Part shown: in pieces, positions 8,714 to 17,972 of the stretch
How the letters are laid out: each line of letters starts with the position of its first letter
How positions within the stretch are numbered: the stretch's first letter is position 1
DNA from: Isosphaeraceae bacterium EP7
GTDB lineage: Bacteria; Planctomycetota; Planctomycetia; Isosphaerales; Isosphaeraceae
Assembly (NCBI GenBank): GCA_038400315.1
Contig: CP151667.1
Coordinates: 124,001 to 188,000 of the forward strand
DNA: 64,000 bases
Direction of reading: 5' to 3'
Made by a program: the position numbers and the translations under genes
Notes under the pieces: generated by a model
The model's input: only the letters and a program-made list of their open reading frames with translations
What the model was told of the DNA's origin: nothing
The model's database searches: none

Positions 8714-9835
8714 ATGGGCAACCCCGAAGTCAGCCAGAGGCGCATCGACGCCAACCGCCGCAATGCGTTGCGCAGCACCGGGCCGAGATCGGCCGAGGGG
8801 AAGGCGAAGGCTCGCAGGAATAGCCTGATTCATGGGCTGGCCGGTGACGGGGTGGTGGTGCCGGACGCCGAGGGGAAGGCGATCCAGGAGCGGGCCGATC
8901 AGTGGAACTCGTCGCTCCGGCCGACGAATGCGTTCGAGATGGGGCTCGTCGAGACGATTGCGATCGAGAGCATCCGGATTGATCGCTGCAGGGTCGAGGA
9001 GCGGTTGGTGCGCGACTTCCGGGCGCGACGCGCCCAGGCCTGCTGGGGCGACGAGCGCAAGGCCGAGATCGCCAGGTTGGGGCGCTCGCTGGCCGCCCGA
9101 CCCGAGGAAATCTCCGCCAAGCTGGGCACGACCTCGCCGGGCTGCGACTGGATGATCGCCCGCTGGCGGATGCTGGGGCACGCGCTCGACAAGACGGGCA
9201 CCTGGACCGACGCCCAGGCCTCGATGGCGCTCGACCTGCTGGGAATTGCGCCCGAGCTGCGCGACCTCGCCTCGCCGATCGATCCCGAGGACGGCTACGA
9301 CACAGTCGGCCACCGCCAGGAACTCGTCGACGACGAGCTTGAACGCCTCCAGGCACGCAAGGAGTGGACCCTCGACGAGATCGAGGACGAGCACAGGGAG
9401 GCCGCCATCCGGGGCCTGAACACCGTCGACGACCCGACGCTGGTGCTGCTGCGCCGGTATGAGACGGCCAGCCTGCGTCGCATGAAATGGGCGCTCGACC
9501 TGATGCACAAGAGCGACAAGACGCGGCCCGTCGACCACGGCTTCGGCAAGCGCGACTTCGACCCTCCCGCCTGGAAGGGCCCGAACCCGGCCGCCGTCCC
9601 CAACTTCCCGACCCCCCGAGCAATGCCGCCCGCTCCGCCCGCTGCCGGCGCCGAACGAACCCATCTCGACGGGATCCTCAACGCCCGGATCTCCGAGGCC
9701 CTCCCCCGAGTTATCCCTCCGACGACGCCCCCCGCCCCGCAATCCTTCGCCGGGCCACGCAACGAGTCCGGCCCGCAACCTCGCCGCGACGCGGTCGACT
9801 CGCCCATCACGCCGCCACCGTCGCCGGGCTCCTGA
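8714..9835 (+). CDS. Planctomycete 'NALRSTGPRSAEGKA' family protein
   Basis: 373 aa. The N-terminus carries QRRIDANRRNALRSTGPRSA with EGKAKARRNSLIHGLAG, a motif I recognise from an abundant, uncharacterised family in planctomycetes and some proteobacteria. The basic character of the first 45 residues suggests nucleic-acid binding. The middle (60-250) is helical and rich in Arg/Glu, with a possible coiled coil around the ELVDDELERLQARKEWTLDEIEDEHREA segment. From about 285 it becomes proline-rich and disordered. No signal peptide. Start ATG 8714 fits the family. Function unknown; families with this motif often occur in many copies, which raises the question of a mobile or nucleoid-linked role (speculative). 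Confidence 0.8.
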   Translation: MGNPEVSQRRIDANRRNALRSTGPRSAEGKAKARRNSLIHGLAGDGVVVPDAEGKAIQERADQWNSSLRPTNAFEMGLVETIAIESIRIDRCRVEERLVRDFRARRAQACWGDERKAEIARLGRSLAARPEEISAKLGTTSPGCDWMIARWRMLGHALDKTGTWTDAQASMALDLLGIAPELRDLASPIDPEDGYDTVGHRQELVDDELERLQARKEWTLDEIEDEHREAAIRGLNTVDDPTLVLLRRYETASLRRMKWALDLMHKSDKTRPVDHGFGKRDFDPPAWKGPNPAAVPNFPTPRAMPPAPPAAGAERTHLDGILNARISEALPRVIPPTTPPAPQSFAGPRNESGPQPRRDAVDSPITPPPSPGS

Positions 9836-10267
9836 CCCGTCGATTGTTAACCGGGGTTAGCTGCTTAACGTCTTTAAATTCAAGGGTTTGCGTTGTGTTT
9901 GCGTGGCCGGGGTGACGAACTTCGCCCGCTCTTGCCGCCATTGGTTCGACGCGAGCTCGTCGCGCCGAAGTGCGATCCAATGCGCCCGGTCGGACGACTG
10001 GTCGGTTTGTCGACATTCTGGCGCTTCGCAAATGGACGGCAGCGACCAACGCCGTGAACCGCTCGTCTTTGACAATTCGGATGATGGCGGCGACCTCGGG
10101 CGAGCCTCGGAGGCCGGCCTATTCTCGACGCTGACACCGACGGAACCGCGTGACACCCGGGGGCCTGGGTTTCGGGGCGTGCTGGAATGGGGCGGGTCTG
10201 GCGGGTAGAATCGATCTGGGTCGTCGTGGCATTCTGGGCATCGCTCGGTGGGGGCGGATCGGCGGAT
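9836..10267. other. Intergenic region before the haem operon
   Basis: No coding frame supported. The AT-richer stretch around 9845-9895 (GATTGTTAACC, AACGTCTTTAAATTC) is the likeliest regulatory DNA; it could belong to a promoter for hemX/hemA, but no clear -35/-10 pair is seen. Confidence 0.4.
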
Positions 10268-11137
10268 ATGGACCGACTGAGCGTCCTCTGCTTCGGCGGC
10301 ACGTATGCCCTGGCGCTCCTGGGCGACCTGGCCAGGGTCGCGGTGCGCGGGTCGGCCCGCTGGTATCTGACGCTGGGGCTGACCGCCCTGGCCTGGCTGG
10401 TTCAGGGGGCTTATCTGGCCAACCGGGGGCTGTCCGAAGGGATGCCGCCGGTGACCTCGGCCTCGGAGTCTCTGCTCGTCCTGTCCTGGCTGCTGGCCCT
10501 GGCTGGCCTCTACCTGATGGCCCGGTCGTCGAGGTCGGTGGCGGTGGGGGTCTTCGTGCTGCCGGCGGTGCTGGCGATGATCGTGATGGCCGGCACGGCG
10601 CCGCACGACGGCTGGTCGGACTGGGGGGGCGCCCGCCGGTTCTGGGGGATGGCCCACGGCCTGTTCCTGCTGTTCGGGGCGGCCAGCTCGTGCGTGGGGT
10701 TCCTGGCGGGCCTGATGTACCTGATCCAGTCGCGGCGCCTGAAGCAGAAGCGGCCCCCGCAGCCGGGATTCGCCCTGCCGAGCCTGGAGCAGTCGGAGCG
10801 GCTCAACCGGGGCGCGATCACGCTTGCCTTCCCGCTGCTGACGCTGGGGCTGGTGATCGGGATGGCCCTGATCGCGTCGACCCGGCCGGCCGACGGCTCC
10901 ACGGCGGTGCGCTGGACCGACCCCAAGGTGCTGAGCACCGGGGCGATGTGGCTGGCCTTCGCGGTGCTGCTGCACGCGAGGTTCCGGCCGTCGATGCGAG
11001 GGCGGCGGATGATGGTGCTGACGATGGTGGCCTTCGCCTTCCTGGCCTTCACCTGGGTGGGCGTCGACCTGCTCTTCCACACCGACCACGGCACGTCCCT
11101 TCCCGCGGTCGCGCCCGCGGTGGGAGGGGCGTCGTGA
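10268..11137 (+). CDS. HemX/CcsA-like membrane protein (cytochrome c assembly family)
   Basis: 289-residue integral membrane protein with eight hydrophobic helices, of the CcsA/HemX cytochrome-assembly family. It is placed immediately before hemA with a GTGA overlap, the same order as hemX next to hemA in many bacteria. Recognisable parts: VTSASESLLVLSWLLA after the second helix, GMAHGLFLLFGAASSCVGFLAGLMYLIQSRRLKQK, and a late helix ending in TWVGVDLLFHTDHGT; His and Trp residues at these places fit haem handling. HemX is thought to modulate glutamyl-tRNA reductase level or to help haem export/cytochrome c maturation. Start ATG 10268 is preferred over ATG 10187, which would add a long poorly supported N-terminus. 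Confidence 0.85.
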   Translation: MDRLSVLCFGGTYALALLGDLARVAVRGSARWYLTLGLTALAWLVQGAYLANRGLSEGMPPVTSASESLLVLSWLLALAGLYLMARSSRSVAVGVFVLPAVLAMIVMAGTAPHDGWSDWGGARRFWGMAHGLFLLFGAASSCVGFLAGLMYLIQSRRLKQKRPPQPGFALPSLEQSERLNRGAITLAFPLLTLGLVIGMALIASTRPADGSTAVRWTDPKVLSTGAMWLAFAVLLHARFRPSMRGRRMMVLTMVAFAFLAFTWVGVDLLFHTDHGTSLPAVAPAVGGAS

Positions 11138-12471
11138 CGGTTCACGCCCTGGGGGTCGACCACCGCTCGGCCCCGACCCGGATCCGAGAGCTGCTGGCCT
11201 TCGACGGCCGCAAGCTCGACTCGGCGCTGGCTTCGCTGCCGGAGCGGTTCCCCGGCTCCGAGTTCGTGGTCCTCTCCACATGCAACCGGGTCGAGCTGTA
11301 CACCGCCGGCGAGCCCGAGGACGTGCCCGGCTTCGACGCCCTGATCGACTTCCTGGCCGACCTGCACGGCTCGCCGGCCGACACGTTCTCGTCCCACCTG
11401 GTCACCTACCGCGACAGCGGGGCCGTGGGGCACCTCTTCCGCGTGGCCTCCAGCCTGGAGAGCCTGGTGCTGGGCGAAGGGCAGATCCTCGGCCAGGTGC
11501 GCGACGCCTACAAGGCCGCCGGCCAGGCCAGGACCGTCGGGCCGATCCTGCACACGGTCTTCCAGAACGCCCTGCGCGTGGGCAAGAAGGTCCGCGAAGA
11601 GACGGGCATGGACCAGGGGAAGCTGTCGGTGGCCAGCGTCGCCGTGGACGTCGCCCGCGACGTCTTCGACACGTTCACCGACAAGGCCGTGCTGGTCATC
11701 GGCGCCGGCAAGATGGGCGACCTGACCCTGACGCACCTGGCCAGCCTGAAGCCCGGGCGCATCCTGGTCACCAACCGCAACCCCGAGCGCGCCGAGGCCG
11801 CCGCCGCCCGCTTCGGCGGCCGGGCCGTCCCCTTCGAACGGCTGGAGCAGGCGCTCGTCGAGGCCGACGTCGTCATCAGCACCACCGCCGCCGAGGACCC
11901 GGTCGTCCCGCTGGAGCTCTACCTCCGCGTGCAGAAGGCCCGCCGCAACCGCCTGGCCCTGATCCTGGACATCGCCATCCCTAGGGACTTCGACCCGCGC
12001 ATCGGCGACCTGGAGCAGGTGACCCTCTACAACGTCGACGACCTGAGCGCCCAGGCCGAGCGCAACCGGACCCGCCGCCAGAAGGGGGTCGACCCGGCGC
12101 TGGAGATCATCGAGCGCGAGACCGCCGCCTGCCTGGCCGACATCCACCACAAGCGCTCGGCCGGGAGCCTGCTGCGACAGCTTGGCGACTACGCCGACGA
12201 GGCCCGCAGGCGCGAGCTCGAGCGCCTCTACGCCTCGCTGCCCGGCCTGACCGACCCCGACCGCGACAAGATCGCGCACATGGCCTTCCGCCTCCAGAAC
12301 CAGTTCCTGCATCACCCGAGGGCCGCGCTGCGGACGGCCGCCAAGGCGGACCTCGCCGCCGACAACCCGCACCCGCTGCTGAACGCCGTCCGTCACCTCT
12401 TCGGCCTGGGAGACCTGCACTCCGAAGGGGCCGAGCCCGACGAGCTGGCGCACCCCCGGCCCGGCGGATGA
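11134..12471 (+). CDS. hemA: Glutamyl-tRNA reductase
   Basis: First committed enzyme of C5-pathway tetrapyrrole synthesis: reduces glutamyl-tRNA(Glu) to glutamate-1-semialdehyde with NADPH. Start is the GTG at 11134 (445 aa), overlapping the hemX stop by GTGA, with a GGGAGGGG ribosome site. Family motifs: ALGVDHRSAPTRIRE at the N-terminus, catalytic Cys50 in LSTCNRVELY, FRVASSLESLVLGEGQILGQ (tRNA/substrate region), NADPH fold VIGAGKMGDLTL near residue 188, and the C-terminal helical dimerisation domain. Length is usual for the family. Co-transcribed with the upstream hemX-like gene. No other hem genes lie in the window. Confidence 0.97.
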   Translation: MTVHALGVDHRSAPTRIRELLAFDGRKLDSALASLPERFPGSEFVVLSTCNRVELYTAGEPEDVPGFDALIDFLADLHGSPADTFSSHLVTYRDSGAVGHLFRVASSLESLVLGEGQILGQVRDAYKAAGQARTVGPILHTVFQNALRVGKKVREETGMDQGKLSVASVAVDVARDVFDTFTDKAVLVIGAGKMGDLTLTHLASLKPGRILVTNRNPERAEAAAARFGGRAVPFERLEQALVEADVVISTTAAEDPVVPLELYLRVQKARRNRLALILDIAIPRDFDPRIGDLEQVTLYNVDDLSAQAERNRTRRQKGVDPALEIIERETAACLADIHHKRSAGSLLRQLGDYADEARRRELERLYASLPGLTDPDRDKIAHMAFRLQNQFLHHPRAALRTAAKADLAADNPHPLLNAVRHLFGLGDLHSEGAEPDELAHPRPGG

Positions 12472-12480
12472 ACGGGTCGA

Positions 12481-12508
12481 TTGATTCGTTAAGTGAACTT
12501 GTTATGAT
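12481..12508 (+). promoter_or_regulatory. Candidate sigma-70 promoter of the TPR/cytochrome operon
   Basis: TTGATT (12481-12486), 16-base spacer, TATGAT (12503-12508), in an unusually AT-rich island (12480-12520) within GC-rich DNA. It lies 50 bases before ATG 12559. The hexamers match sigma-70 consensus at four and five of six positions. Confidence 0.6.
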
Positions 12509-12558
12509 ATAAAAGATTATGCGACGTATTGCGCCGGCCCAAACCCCCCGGTGAACCC

Positions 12559-13788
12559 ATGGCCCGCCGCCCCAACCCGCCGCGTCGGCCGCCCGCCCGG
12601 GGCCCCCGTGCCCGCCCCGTTCCGGCTGAAATCAGGCCGACGAGGCGCGTGCCGGCCATCGCCGCCGCGGCCTTCGCCCTGGCCCTGCTCGTCGCCGGCG
12701 GCGCCTGGTGGATGCACGGCCGGGCCGACCCGGCCGCGCTGGCCGAGTCCGAGGCGAGGGCCGGACGCTGGCCGGAGGCCTTGCGGGCCTGGCGGGCGGT
12801 CAACGCGACCCCCCGAGCCCGGGGCTCGACGCACCTGGCCGAGGCCCGCGCCTGCCTGAAGCTGGACCTGGCCGCGCAGGCCGAGGTCGCCCTGAGGCGG
12901 GCCACCGAGGTCGGGCCGTCCGACCCCGACGCCTGGCGCACCTGGCTCGACCTGCTCCGCGTCGAGGAGCGGCCGCTGGACGCCCTCGAGGTCGGCTGGG
13001 CGGCCTACCTCGCCGTGCCGCCTGCGTCGCGCCGGGAGATCCTGCGGGCTATGACCCTGGCCCTGCTGGCCGCCCCGCCCGAGGACCTCGTCCGCGAGAC
13101 CCTCTACCGCTGGTCCCTGGCCGACCCCGCCGACCTCGACGCCCGATCGGCCCTGGACCGGGCGATCACCGATGCTCCCCGGGGCGACGACCCCGGCCGG
13201 CCCGACCGGATCGCCGAGCTCTCCGCCCTGCTGGAACGGGCCCCGGGGCATGTCGGCCTGCGCGAGGCCCTGATCATCGACCTTGCCGAGGCCGGCGAGC
13301 CCGACCGCGGCCGGGCGCTGCTGGACGCCTGGCCCGAGGCCCGTCGCGACGCCCGCTACCAGCGGCTGAAGGGGCGCTGGGACCTGGAATACGACCGTCG
13401 CCCCGACCGCGCCGTCGCCGCGTTCGAGTCGTCCCTCGTCCCCCTGCCCCACGACGTCCGGACCTGGTATCGCCTGGCCCGCGCCCTGGCCAATGCCGGC
13501 CAGCCCGCCGCCGCCCGCACGGCCGCCGCCCGCATCTCGGCCCTCCGAGAGCTGCTCGACCCGATCCCCCTCGGACGCCGGCTGGCCGCCGACCTGAAGC
13601 GTCCGGACGACCCCGAGACCATGCGCGACCTGGCCTCCCTCTGCCGCGCGGTCGGTCTGGCCCGCCTGGCCGACGCCTGGGACCTGGAGGCCTCGAACGC
13701 GCCCGCGACCGGTTTGACAGCCGAACCGGGTGCCCCGACAATGACCCCCGGGGACGTCCGAAAACAGGCCGGGGGCGGCCGATATTAA
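12559..13788 (+). CDS. Membrane-anchored TPR-like protein
   Basis: 409 residues: a basic, proline-rich N-terminus (MARRPNPPRRPPARGPR...), one hydrophobic anchor at about residues 34-52 (AIAAAAFALALLVAGGAWW), then a long helical domain of degenerate TPR repeats (for example ALAESEARAGRWPEALRAW and EVALRRATEVGPSDPDAW) through about residue 350. A periplasmic protein-interaction scaffold is the natural reading. The next gene begins 12 bases after its stop and is itself a TPR protein carrying haems, so the two probably form one complex. ATG 12559 is chosen; TTG 12529 is possible. An 11-codon frame (12519-12554) overlaps the leader but looks accidental. Confidence 0.8.
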   Translation: MARRPNPPRRPPARGPRARPVPAEIRPTRRVPAIAAAAFALALLVAGGAWWMHGRADPAALAESEARAGRWPEALRAWRAVNATPRARGSTHLAEARACLKLDLAAQAEVALRRATEVGPSDPDAWRTWLDLLRVEERPLDALEVGWAAYLAVPPASRREILRAMTLALLAAPPEDLVRETLYRWSLADPADLDARSALDRAITDAPRGDDPGRPDRIAELSALLERAPGHVGLREALIIDLAEAGEPDRGRALLDAWPEARRDARYQRLKGRWDLEYDRRPDRAVAAFESSLVPLPHDVRTWYRLARALANAGQPAAARTAAARISALRELLDPIPLGRRLAADLKRPDDPETMRDLASLCRAVGLARLADAWDLEASNAPATGLTAEPGAPTMTPGDVRKQAGGGRY

Positions 13789-13800
13789 GGGGGCTGCGGC

Positions 13801-15720
13801 ATGGCGGGCGAAGCCCTGTCCGGGCGTGTGCATCGGCGGTGGTGGCTGGCTCTCGGAAGCGGCGTGCTGCTGGCCCTGGCCCTCGGGGCAGCGGCCATTT
13901 TCACCATCGACCCGACCCGGGCACCCGCCTGGTGGCCGGCCACCGGCCCGCTCGCCCGCGCCTTCCACGCCGAGCGCCTGGGCGACTGGGAGCAGGTCTC
14001 GCAACTCGCCCGCGAGGTGGCCCGCGCCAACCCCAAGGACTCCGACGCCCTGCTGCTGCTGGCCCGGTCCTCAGCACACCTTGGCCGGCACGACCAGGCC
14101 CTCGCCCAGTTCAAGCGGGTGGGCCCCGCCGCGATGGACGCCGAGGACAACCGCCTACTCAGCGCCAGCCTGCTGGCCACCGGCCGGGACAACGCCCGCC
14201 TGGCCGGCCAGATCCTCGAGAAGTCGCTGACCAGGACCCCCGACCACGCTCCCTCCCTGGCCGATCTCGCCCGGATCCTGGCCGTCCAGGGCGACCTGCC
14301 CGGCGCCGTCATGCGGGCCGAGGCCCTGTCCAACCTCCCGGGCCACGAGCCCTCCGGGCTGCTGCTCGTCGGCCTGCTCCGATCCAGGCAAGGGGACCAC
14401 GCCGGCGCCGCCAAGGCCCTGGCCCGCGCCTTCGAGCTGGACCCCGCCGCGACCGAGCCCCCGCTGACCTTATCCGCCGGCCGCAAGTTGCTGGCAACCT
14501 CTCTGCTGAAGCTGGGCCGGGGCGACCAGGCCGCCGAGGCGATTGAACCCCTGCTCGCCCATGGCCCCGACCCCGACGCGAGCTGGCTCCTGAGCCGCGC
14601 CTTGATCCAGCGAGGAGATGCCCCGGGCGCGATCAGGGCCCTGGCCCAGGCCGGCAACCCGGCCGACCGCGATCCCCTGGCTCCCGAGCCCGCCCCCTAC
14701 GTCGGCTCCGACTCATGCACCTCGTGCCACCCGGCCATCGCCAGGGCCCAGGCGGCCAGCCGTCACGCCCGGACGTTCGCCACGGGGGCGGGGCTGGAGG
14801 GCCTCGCTGTCCCGTCCTCCGCCCTTCCCGACCCCCACGCCTCGGGCGTCCGGCATGCCTGGAAATCGTCCCCCGGGGCGTTACGCGTCGAGGCCCACGC
14901 CGGCGATCGTGCCTATCGGGCCCTGGTCGAGTTTGCCCTCGGCACCGGCGATCGCGGGATGACCCTGGTCGGGCCCGACGACCGCGGGGTGATGCGAGAG
15001 CTGCGGATGTCCCGATATGACGAAGGCCGGGTCTGGGACGTGACGACCGGCCACCAGGCCACGCCCGCCGACCACGCCGACTACCTGGGCAAGGCCCTGA
15101 CCGCCGCCGAGCTGGCCCGCTGCATCGGCTGCCACACCACCGTGCCGGGCGCCGGCGGCGACGCGGCCAGGGATCCGGAGGTCGCCTCGGCACACGCCCA
15201 GGGGATCCGCTGCGAGCGCTGCCACGGGCCCGCGGGCAACCACCTGAAGGCCGTCGCCCTGAAGCTCTCCGACCCGGCCATCGCCCGGCCCTCGAAGGCC
15301 GGCGTCGCGGCCGTCACGCGGCTCTGCGGCCAGTGCCACAGCCCGGGGCATCCGGTCGACCCCGATGCCCCCGCCTCGGCCCGGTTCCAGGCCGAGACGC
15401 TCCCCCTGAGCGCCTGCGTGGTCCGCTCCGGGGGCGCCCTCGGCTGCGTGACTTGCCACGCCCCGCACCGCGACGTCGAGACCTCGGCCGCCGCCTACGA
15501 GCCCAGATGCCTGGCCTGCCACTCACCCGAAGGCGGCGGCGCCAAGGAGGCGCCGGGCGGGGTCAAGGTGGTCCCCTGCCCGGTCAACCCGCGGTCGGGG
15601 TGCATCGCCTGCCACATGCCCAAGGTGGGCGGCGACGTGCCCCATTCGACCTTCACCGACCACTTCATCCGGGCCCATCCCGGGGGGAAGGCACCCCCGA
15701 AACAGGCCGCCCCCAACTAG
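13801..15720 (+). CDS. TPR / heptahaem cytochrome c family protein
   Basis: 639 residues. A membrane anchor (residues 15-35) is followed by TPR repeats (about 45-290) and then a multihaem cytochrome domain with seven CxxCH motifs: CTSCH (306), CIGCH (441), CERCH (471), CGQCH (509), CVTCH (549), CLACH (570) and CIACH (601). The HARTF segment just after the first motif and GIRCERCHGPAGNHL are typical of the tetratricopeptide-cytochrome (cytochrome c554-like) family common in planctomycetes. Acts outside the cytoplasmic membrane as an electron carrier or oxidoreductase; the substrate is not deducible. Follows the TPR gene by 12 bases; convergent with ugd, whose stop is 6 bases away. Confidence 0.92.
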   Translation: MAGEALSGRVHRRWWLALGSGVLLALALGAAAIFTIDPTRAPAWWPATGPLARAFHAERLGDWEQVSQLAREVARANPKDSDALLLLARSSAHLGRHDQALAQFKRVGPAAMDAEDNRLLSASLLATGRDNARLAGQILEKSLTRTPDHAPSLADLARILAVQGDLPGAVMRAEALSNLPGHEPSGLLLVGLLRSRQGDHAGAAKALARAFELDPAATEPPLTLSAGRKLLATSLLKLGRGDQAAEAIEPLLAHGPDPDASWLLSRALIQRGDAPGAIRALAQAGNPADRDPLAPEPAPYVGSDSCTSCHPAIARAQAASRHARTFATGAGLEGLAVPSSALPDPHASGVRHAWKSSPGALRVEAHAGDRAYRALVEFALGTGDRGMTLVGPDDRGVMRELRMSRYDEGRVWDVTTGHQATPADHADYLGKALTAAELARCIGCHTTVPGAGGDAARDPEVASAHAQGIRCERCHGPAGNHLKAVALKLSDPAIARPSKAGVAAVTRLCGQCHSPGHPVDPDAPASARFQAETLPLSACVVRSGGALGCVTCHAPHRDVETSAAAYEPRCLACHSPEGGGAKEAPGGVKVVPCPVNPRSGCIACHMPKVGGDVPHSTFTDHFIRAHPGGKAPPKQAAPN

Positions 15721-15726
15721 CCTGGC

Positions 15727-17046
15727 CTAGCCCTCGGTCGTGGCCGCGGGCCGTCCGATCCCCTGGTAGTTGAACCCCAGCGAGGCCATCCGCTCGGGGT
15801 CGTAGAGGTTCCGGCCGTCGAAGATCACCGGCTGGCGGAGCAGCCCGCGGATGACCTCGAAGCTGGGGTTGCGGAACTCGTTCCACTCGGTGGCAATCGC
15901 CAATGCGTCGGCCCCTTCCAGGGCGCCGTAGGGGCGGTCGCAGTAGATCAGCTTGTCACCGTAGATCGCCCGGACGTTGGAGATGGCCTCCGGGTCGTGC
16001 ACCCGGACGTGGATCCCCTCGGCCAGCAGGGCATCGATGATCACCAGCGCGGGGGCCTCGCGGATGTCGTCGGTCCTGGGCTTGAAGGCCAGCCCCCAGA
16101 TCGCCACCGTCTTGCCCTCGGCCTCGGCGCCGAAGTGGTCGAGGATCTTGCGGACGAGGACGTTCTTCTGGGCCTCGTTGACCAGGTCAACGGCCTCCAT
16201 CATCCGCGCGGGCAGTCCGCGCGACTGGGCCATGTGGATCACGGCGCGGATGTCCTTGGGGAAGCACGAACCGCCGTAGCCGACGCCCGGGAACAGGAAG
16301 CTGAAGCCGATCCGCTGGTCGTGGCCGATCCCGCGCCGGACGTCGTCGATGTCCGCGCCGTAGGACTCGCAGAGGTTGGCCATCTCGTTGATGAAGCTGA
16401 TCTTCGTGGCCAGCATGCAGTTGGCCACGTACTTGGTCATCTCGGCGCTCTCGGGCGTCATGACCAGGAACGGCCGCTCGGTGCGCAGGAACGGCGCGTA
16501 GAGCTCGCGCAGCTGCTCGCCGACCTCCTCGCGCCTCACGCCGACGACGACGCGGTCGGGCTTGTTGAAGTCATCGATGGCCGCCCCTTCCTTGAGGAAC
16601 TCGGGGTTGCTTGCCACGTCGAACGGGACGTCGGTGATGGCGGCCATCCTGCGGGCCAGCTCGGCGTTGGTCCCCACCGGCACGGTGCTCTTGATGATGA
16701 TCGTCTTGCGGCCGGTCAGGTGCCTGGCAAGCTGCTCGCCCACCGCCCAGATGCCCGCCAGGTCGGCGCCGCCGTCGGCGCCCTGCGGCGTCCCCACGGC
16801 GATGAAGACCAGCTCGGCGTCGGCGATCCCGCCGGCCAGGTCGGTGGTGAACTTCAGGCGGCCGTCGCGGCTGCCCCGATGCACCAGCTCGGCCAGCCCC
16901 GGCTCGTAGATCGGGATGTCTCCACGCAGGAGCATCTCGACCTTGTCGGCCGCCTTGTCGATGCAGATGACCTCATTGCCACTCTCGGCAAGGCAAGTCC
17001 CGGTCACCAAGCCGACGTATCCCGTGCCCACGACAGCGATTTTCAA
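15727..17046 (-). CDS. ugd: UDP-glucose 6-dehydrogenase
   Basis: Oxidises UDP-glucose to UDP-glucuronate with two NAD+, a precursor for polysaccharides and LPS sugars. The start is TTG 17046 (439 aa): it puts the Rossmann strand at the N-terminus ([15 protein letters not shown]) and has GAAGGGG six bases before it; longer frames to 17199 lack support. Other motifs: [59 protein letters not shown], catalytic Cys in [12 protein letters not shown], and [17 protein letters not shown] in the UDP-binding domain. Full length. Single gene, convergent with the cytochrome gene. GDP-mannose dehydrogenase is less likely given the sequence around the catalytic site. Confidence 0.95.
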   Translation of the reverse strand: MKIAVVGTGYVGLVTGTCLAESGNEVICIDKAADKVEMLLRGDIPIYEPGLAELVHRGSRDGRLKFTTDLAGGIADAELVFIAVGTPQGADGGADLAGIWAVGEQLARHLTGRKTIIIKSTVPVGTNAELARRMAAITDVPFDVASNPEFLKEGAAIDDFNKPDRVVVGVRREEVGEQLRELYAPFLRTERPFLVMTPESAEMTKYVANCMLATKISFINEMANLCESYGADIDDVRRGIGHDQRIGFSFLFPGVGYGGSCFPKDIRAVIHMAQSRGLPARMMEAVDLVNEAQKNVLVRKILDHFGAEAEGKTVAIWGLAFKPRTDDIREAPALVIIDALLAEGIHVRVHDPEAISNVRAIYGDKLIYCDRPYGALEGADALAIATEWNEFRNPSFEVIRGLLRQPVIFDGRNLYDPERMASLGFNYQGIGRPAATTEG

Positions 17047-17203
17047 CGGTAGCCCCTTCGTCGCGACCTCGTCCCGCCACCCTCGGCGCGGCATCGCACC
17101 GATTATCCCGGCCGGGGGCCGCCTCGTGCAAGTCCGCAACTGCCCGACCCTCTCGGCTCGCCCGGGTTCCACGCAATCGGCCTGGACGATGCGACCCACG
17201 GGT

Positions 17204-17968
17204 CTACCTCCCCGTCCCCCGCCTGAGAAGCCCCTCGTCGACGGGCCCCGTCAACCCAAGCCGCCCCGTCAGGGCCACCGAGGCCGCATTTTCCGCCCCA
17301 CACGTCCAGGTCGGCCGCTTCCCCCGGACCTCGACCACGTGCCGCATCAGCGCGGCCGCCGCCGAATACCCCAGCCCCAGCCTCCGATACCCCGGCCCGG
17401 TCCAGACCGCCAGCGCATCCCGACTTTCATCCTGCTCGTGGACCCAGGCCAGCGCCGCGAACCCGAAGCCGCCCCGTGCCTCGACCCCGAACGCCGCCCC
17501 CGCCCCGATCAATCGCCCGAACGAAGACCAGGTCAAGCCCGCCCAGGCCGGCGCCGCCGCCCGGAAACCCGGCTCATCCCCCGCCCCGAGCCGCCTGACC
17601 CGCGCCAGACCTGCCGCAGGCAACTCCTCCGGGGCCTCGGTCCAGGTGCGTATCATCGCCCCGCCCCGTACCCCGATCGCCGCCGAAGCCGGCCCCGCCC
17701 ACTCCTCGGGGGCCAGGAGCGCCAGCGGCCCGATCTGTTCATATTCCGCCAGCCATTCCAGCGCCGGCCCAGGCTTGCCGAGCCCCATCACCTCGACCTG
17801 CCCCGCACCCCGCCGCACCACCAGCACGCTCGAAGCCCGGTCATCGGCCAGCACCCTGGCGGTCCCTTCCGCCAAGGCCTGCCGCACGGCCAGGTCTCGG
17901 CAAGGAGCCAGCCTCCCCGGCCACATCCCGGCCCTCAGCACCAGATTCCCCGGCACCACCTCGACCAT
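17204..17968 (-). CDS. GNAT-family acetyltransferase
   Basis: 254-residue protein. The acetyl-CoA-binding signature is in the C-terminal half: [20 protein letters not shown] (the Q/RxxGxG/A loop and following helix), then [22 protein letters not shown], as in GNAT enzymes where an Asn and following residues complete the site. The N-terminal 130 residues are less conserved and may be a substrate-selecting half of a tandem GNAT fold. Start ATG 17968, four bases after the stop of the Uma2 gene, so both are likely co-transcribed. The substrate is unknown. Confidence 0.8.
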   Translation of the reverse strand: MVEVVPGNLVLRAGMWPGRLAPCRDLAVRQALAEGTARVLADDRASSVLVVRRGAGQVEVMGLGKPGPALEWLAEYEQIGPLALLAPEEWAGPASAAIGVRGGAMIRTWTEAPEELPAAGLARVRRLGAGDEPGFRAAAPAWAGLTWSSFGRLIGAGAAFGVEARGGFGFAALAWVHEQDESRDALAVWTGPGYRRLGLGYSAAAALMRHVVEVRGKRPTWTCGAENAASVALTGRLGLTGPVDEGLLRRGTGR

Positions 17969-17972
17969 CCCC

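Noticed and set aside
8555-9778. 407-codon minus-strand frame opposite the NALRSTGPRS family gene
   Set aside because: The plus-strand gene has a recognised N-terminal motif; the antisense has no ribosome site and only Arg/Gly/Val composition.
10510-12453. 647-codon minus-strand frame opposite hemX/hemA
   Set aside because: hemA on the other strand is unmistakable; this is a GC-bias shadow.
12519-12554. 11-codon leader frame before the TPR gene
   Set aside because: No ribosome site and no attenuation-like codons or hairpin; overlap with the downstream start looks accidental.
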